A DNA stretch of 64,000 nt from Alphaproteobacteria bacterium (GTDB lineage Bacteria > Pseudomonadota > Alphaproteobacteria > Rickettsiales > UBA8987). The position numbers and the translations under genes are program-made. The DNA lies in assembly GCA_030429625.1 (NCBI GenBank), contig JAUIFA010000001.1:347306-411305 (forward strand), given 5' to 3'. Positions 63,897-64,000 of this stretch are shown here, piece after piece. Each line of letters begins with the position of its first letter. Position 1 is the stretch's first letter. Under the pieces are notes generated by a model. The model was not told the DNA's origin, did no database searches, and saw only the letters and a list, made by a program, of their open reading frames with translations.

Positions 63897-64000
63897 AAAT
63901 TCTCCACTTTGAGTGTTTCAATATACCGTGGCTTTCTTCTAAAGTCTTATAAAAAACTTCTTTCTTTACTTTGTAGTCCAATAGTTTAGACTCACTCATA
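63889..64000 (-). CDS. partial upstream frame coupled to the SIR2-like gene
   Basis: A minus-strand frame enters from the window edge (an ATG is present at 63999) and ends with TAA at 63891-63889, overlapping the SIR2 start by eight bases. The visible part reads SESKLLDYKVKKEVFYKTLE, then ESHGILKHSKWRIYV. The coding look and overlap suggest a real upstream partner gene, but whether it begins at 63999 or further out cannot be seen. Confidence 0.4.
   Translation of the reverse strand, partial: MSESKLLDYKVKKEVFYKTLEESHGILKHSKWRIYV

Noticed and set aside
58505-64000. Prophage
   Set aside because: No capsid, tail, portal, terminase or lysis gene is visible in this part; integrase, AlpA and Toprim/ATPase fit an integrative element equally well.
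1-64000. CRISPR array
   Set aside because: No set of regularly spaced identical repeats with unique spacers and no cas gene was seen.
1-64000. Rickettsiales-type reduced genome
   Set aside because: Palindromic repeats and ankyrin protein hinted at it, but GOGAT, panB/panD, argB, dapD, an ammonium chemoreceptor and motility-type signalling speak for a broader metabolism.

Overview
This window looks like the chromosome of a free-living or host-associated, moderately AT-rich alphaproteobacterium. The evidence is the run NDUFA12 / MlaD / DUF2155, SdhE directly upstream of mfd, a YdcH/DUF465 gene, a PCu(A)C-SCO1 pair for cytochrome oxidase copper, and split glyQ/glyS. Genes for glutamate synthase, pantothenate, lysine/DAP, arginine and tetrapyrrole synthesis argue against a strongly reduced obligate intracellular Rickettsiales genome. 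Genus and species cannot be told from the sequence alone.

Layout. 1-5.9 kb: a class I/II aminotransferase (cut by the window edge), transketolase, an orphan gene flanked by two copies of a palindrome, then gltX-def. 6-15.5 kb is a nitrogen block: an ammonium transporter fused to a chemoreceptor signalling domain, convergent with gltB-gltD. 15.7-19.8 kb: a GIY-YIG protein, palindromic repeats, tRNA-Ser and a glyQ-panD-glyS operon in which panD sits between the two glycyl-tRNA synthetase genes. 20-24.4 kb: a polyprenyl diphosphate synthase, a small membrane protein, panB and a histidine kinase with a long acidic tail. 24.5-28.7 kb: the classical rpmH-rnpA-yidD-yidC-yihA run followed by argB. 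28.7-40.5 kb: DUF465, a Na+/H+ antiporter, ogt, mfd, sdhE, a tiny overlapping gene pair, a degenerate-GGDEF/EAL protein, rnd, the copper pair, and tRNA-Phe. 40.7-49.9 kb: dapD plus an AstE/AspA-like hydrolase, hemC, a receiver-ATPase protein, two sugar-nucleotide epimerases, DUF2155/mlaD/NDUFA12 and a DUF4153 membrane protein. 50-58.4 kb: three tandem prepilin paralogues, aspS, two tandem pentapeptide-type paralogues, and a large exported ankyrin / coiled-coil / SPOR protein.

From 58.5 kb to the right edge an integrative element begins. A tyrosine integrase lies just downstream of tRNA-Asn, followed by an unknown gene, an AlpA-type regulator, a Toprim + RecA-like ATPase replication-type protein and, on the opposite strand, a SIR2-like protein with the sequence hallmarks of NAD-consuming defence effectors. 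A short upstream frame overlaps it by 8 bases and runs to the window edge. This element is the most likely place for an undescribed accessory system, but only its left part is visible.

The nitrogen block suggests coupling of ammonium sensing or uptake with assimilation into glutamate. The pilin array, chemoreceptor fusion, EAL protein and two-component proteins suggest a motile or surface-attaching life style. No CRISPR array, rRNA operon or intact prophage is visible, and no stretch over 300 bases lacks a gene or named element.
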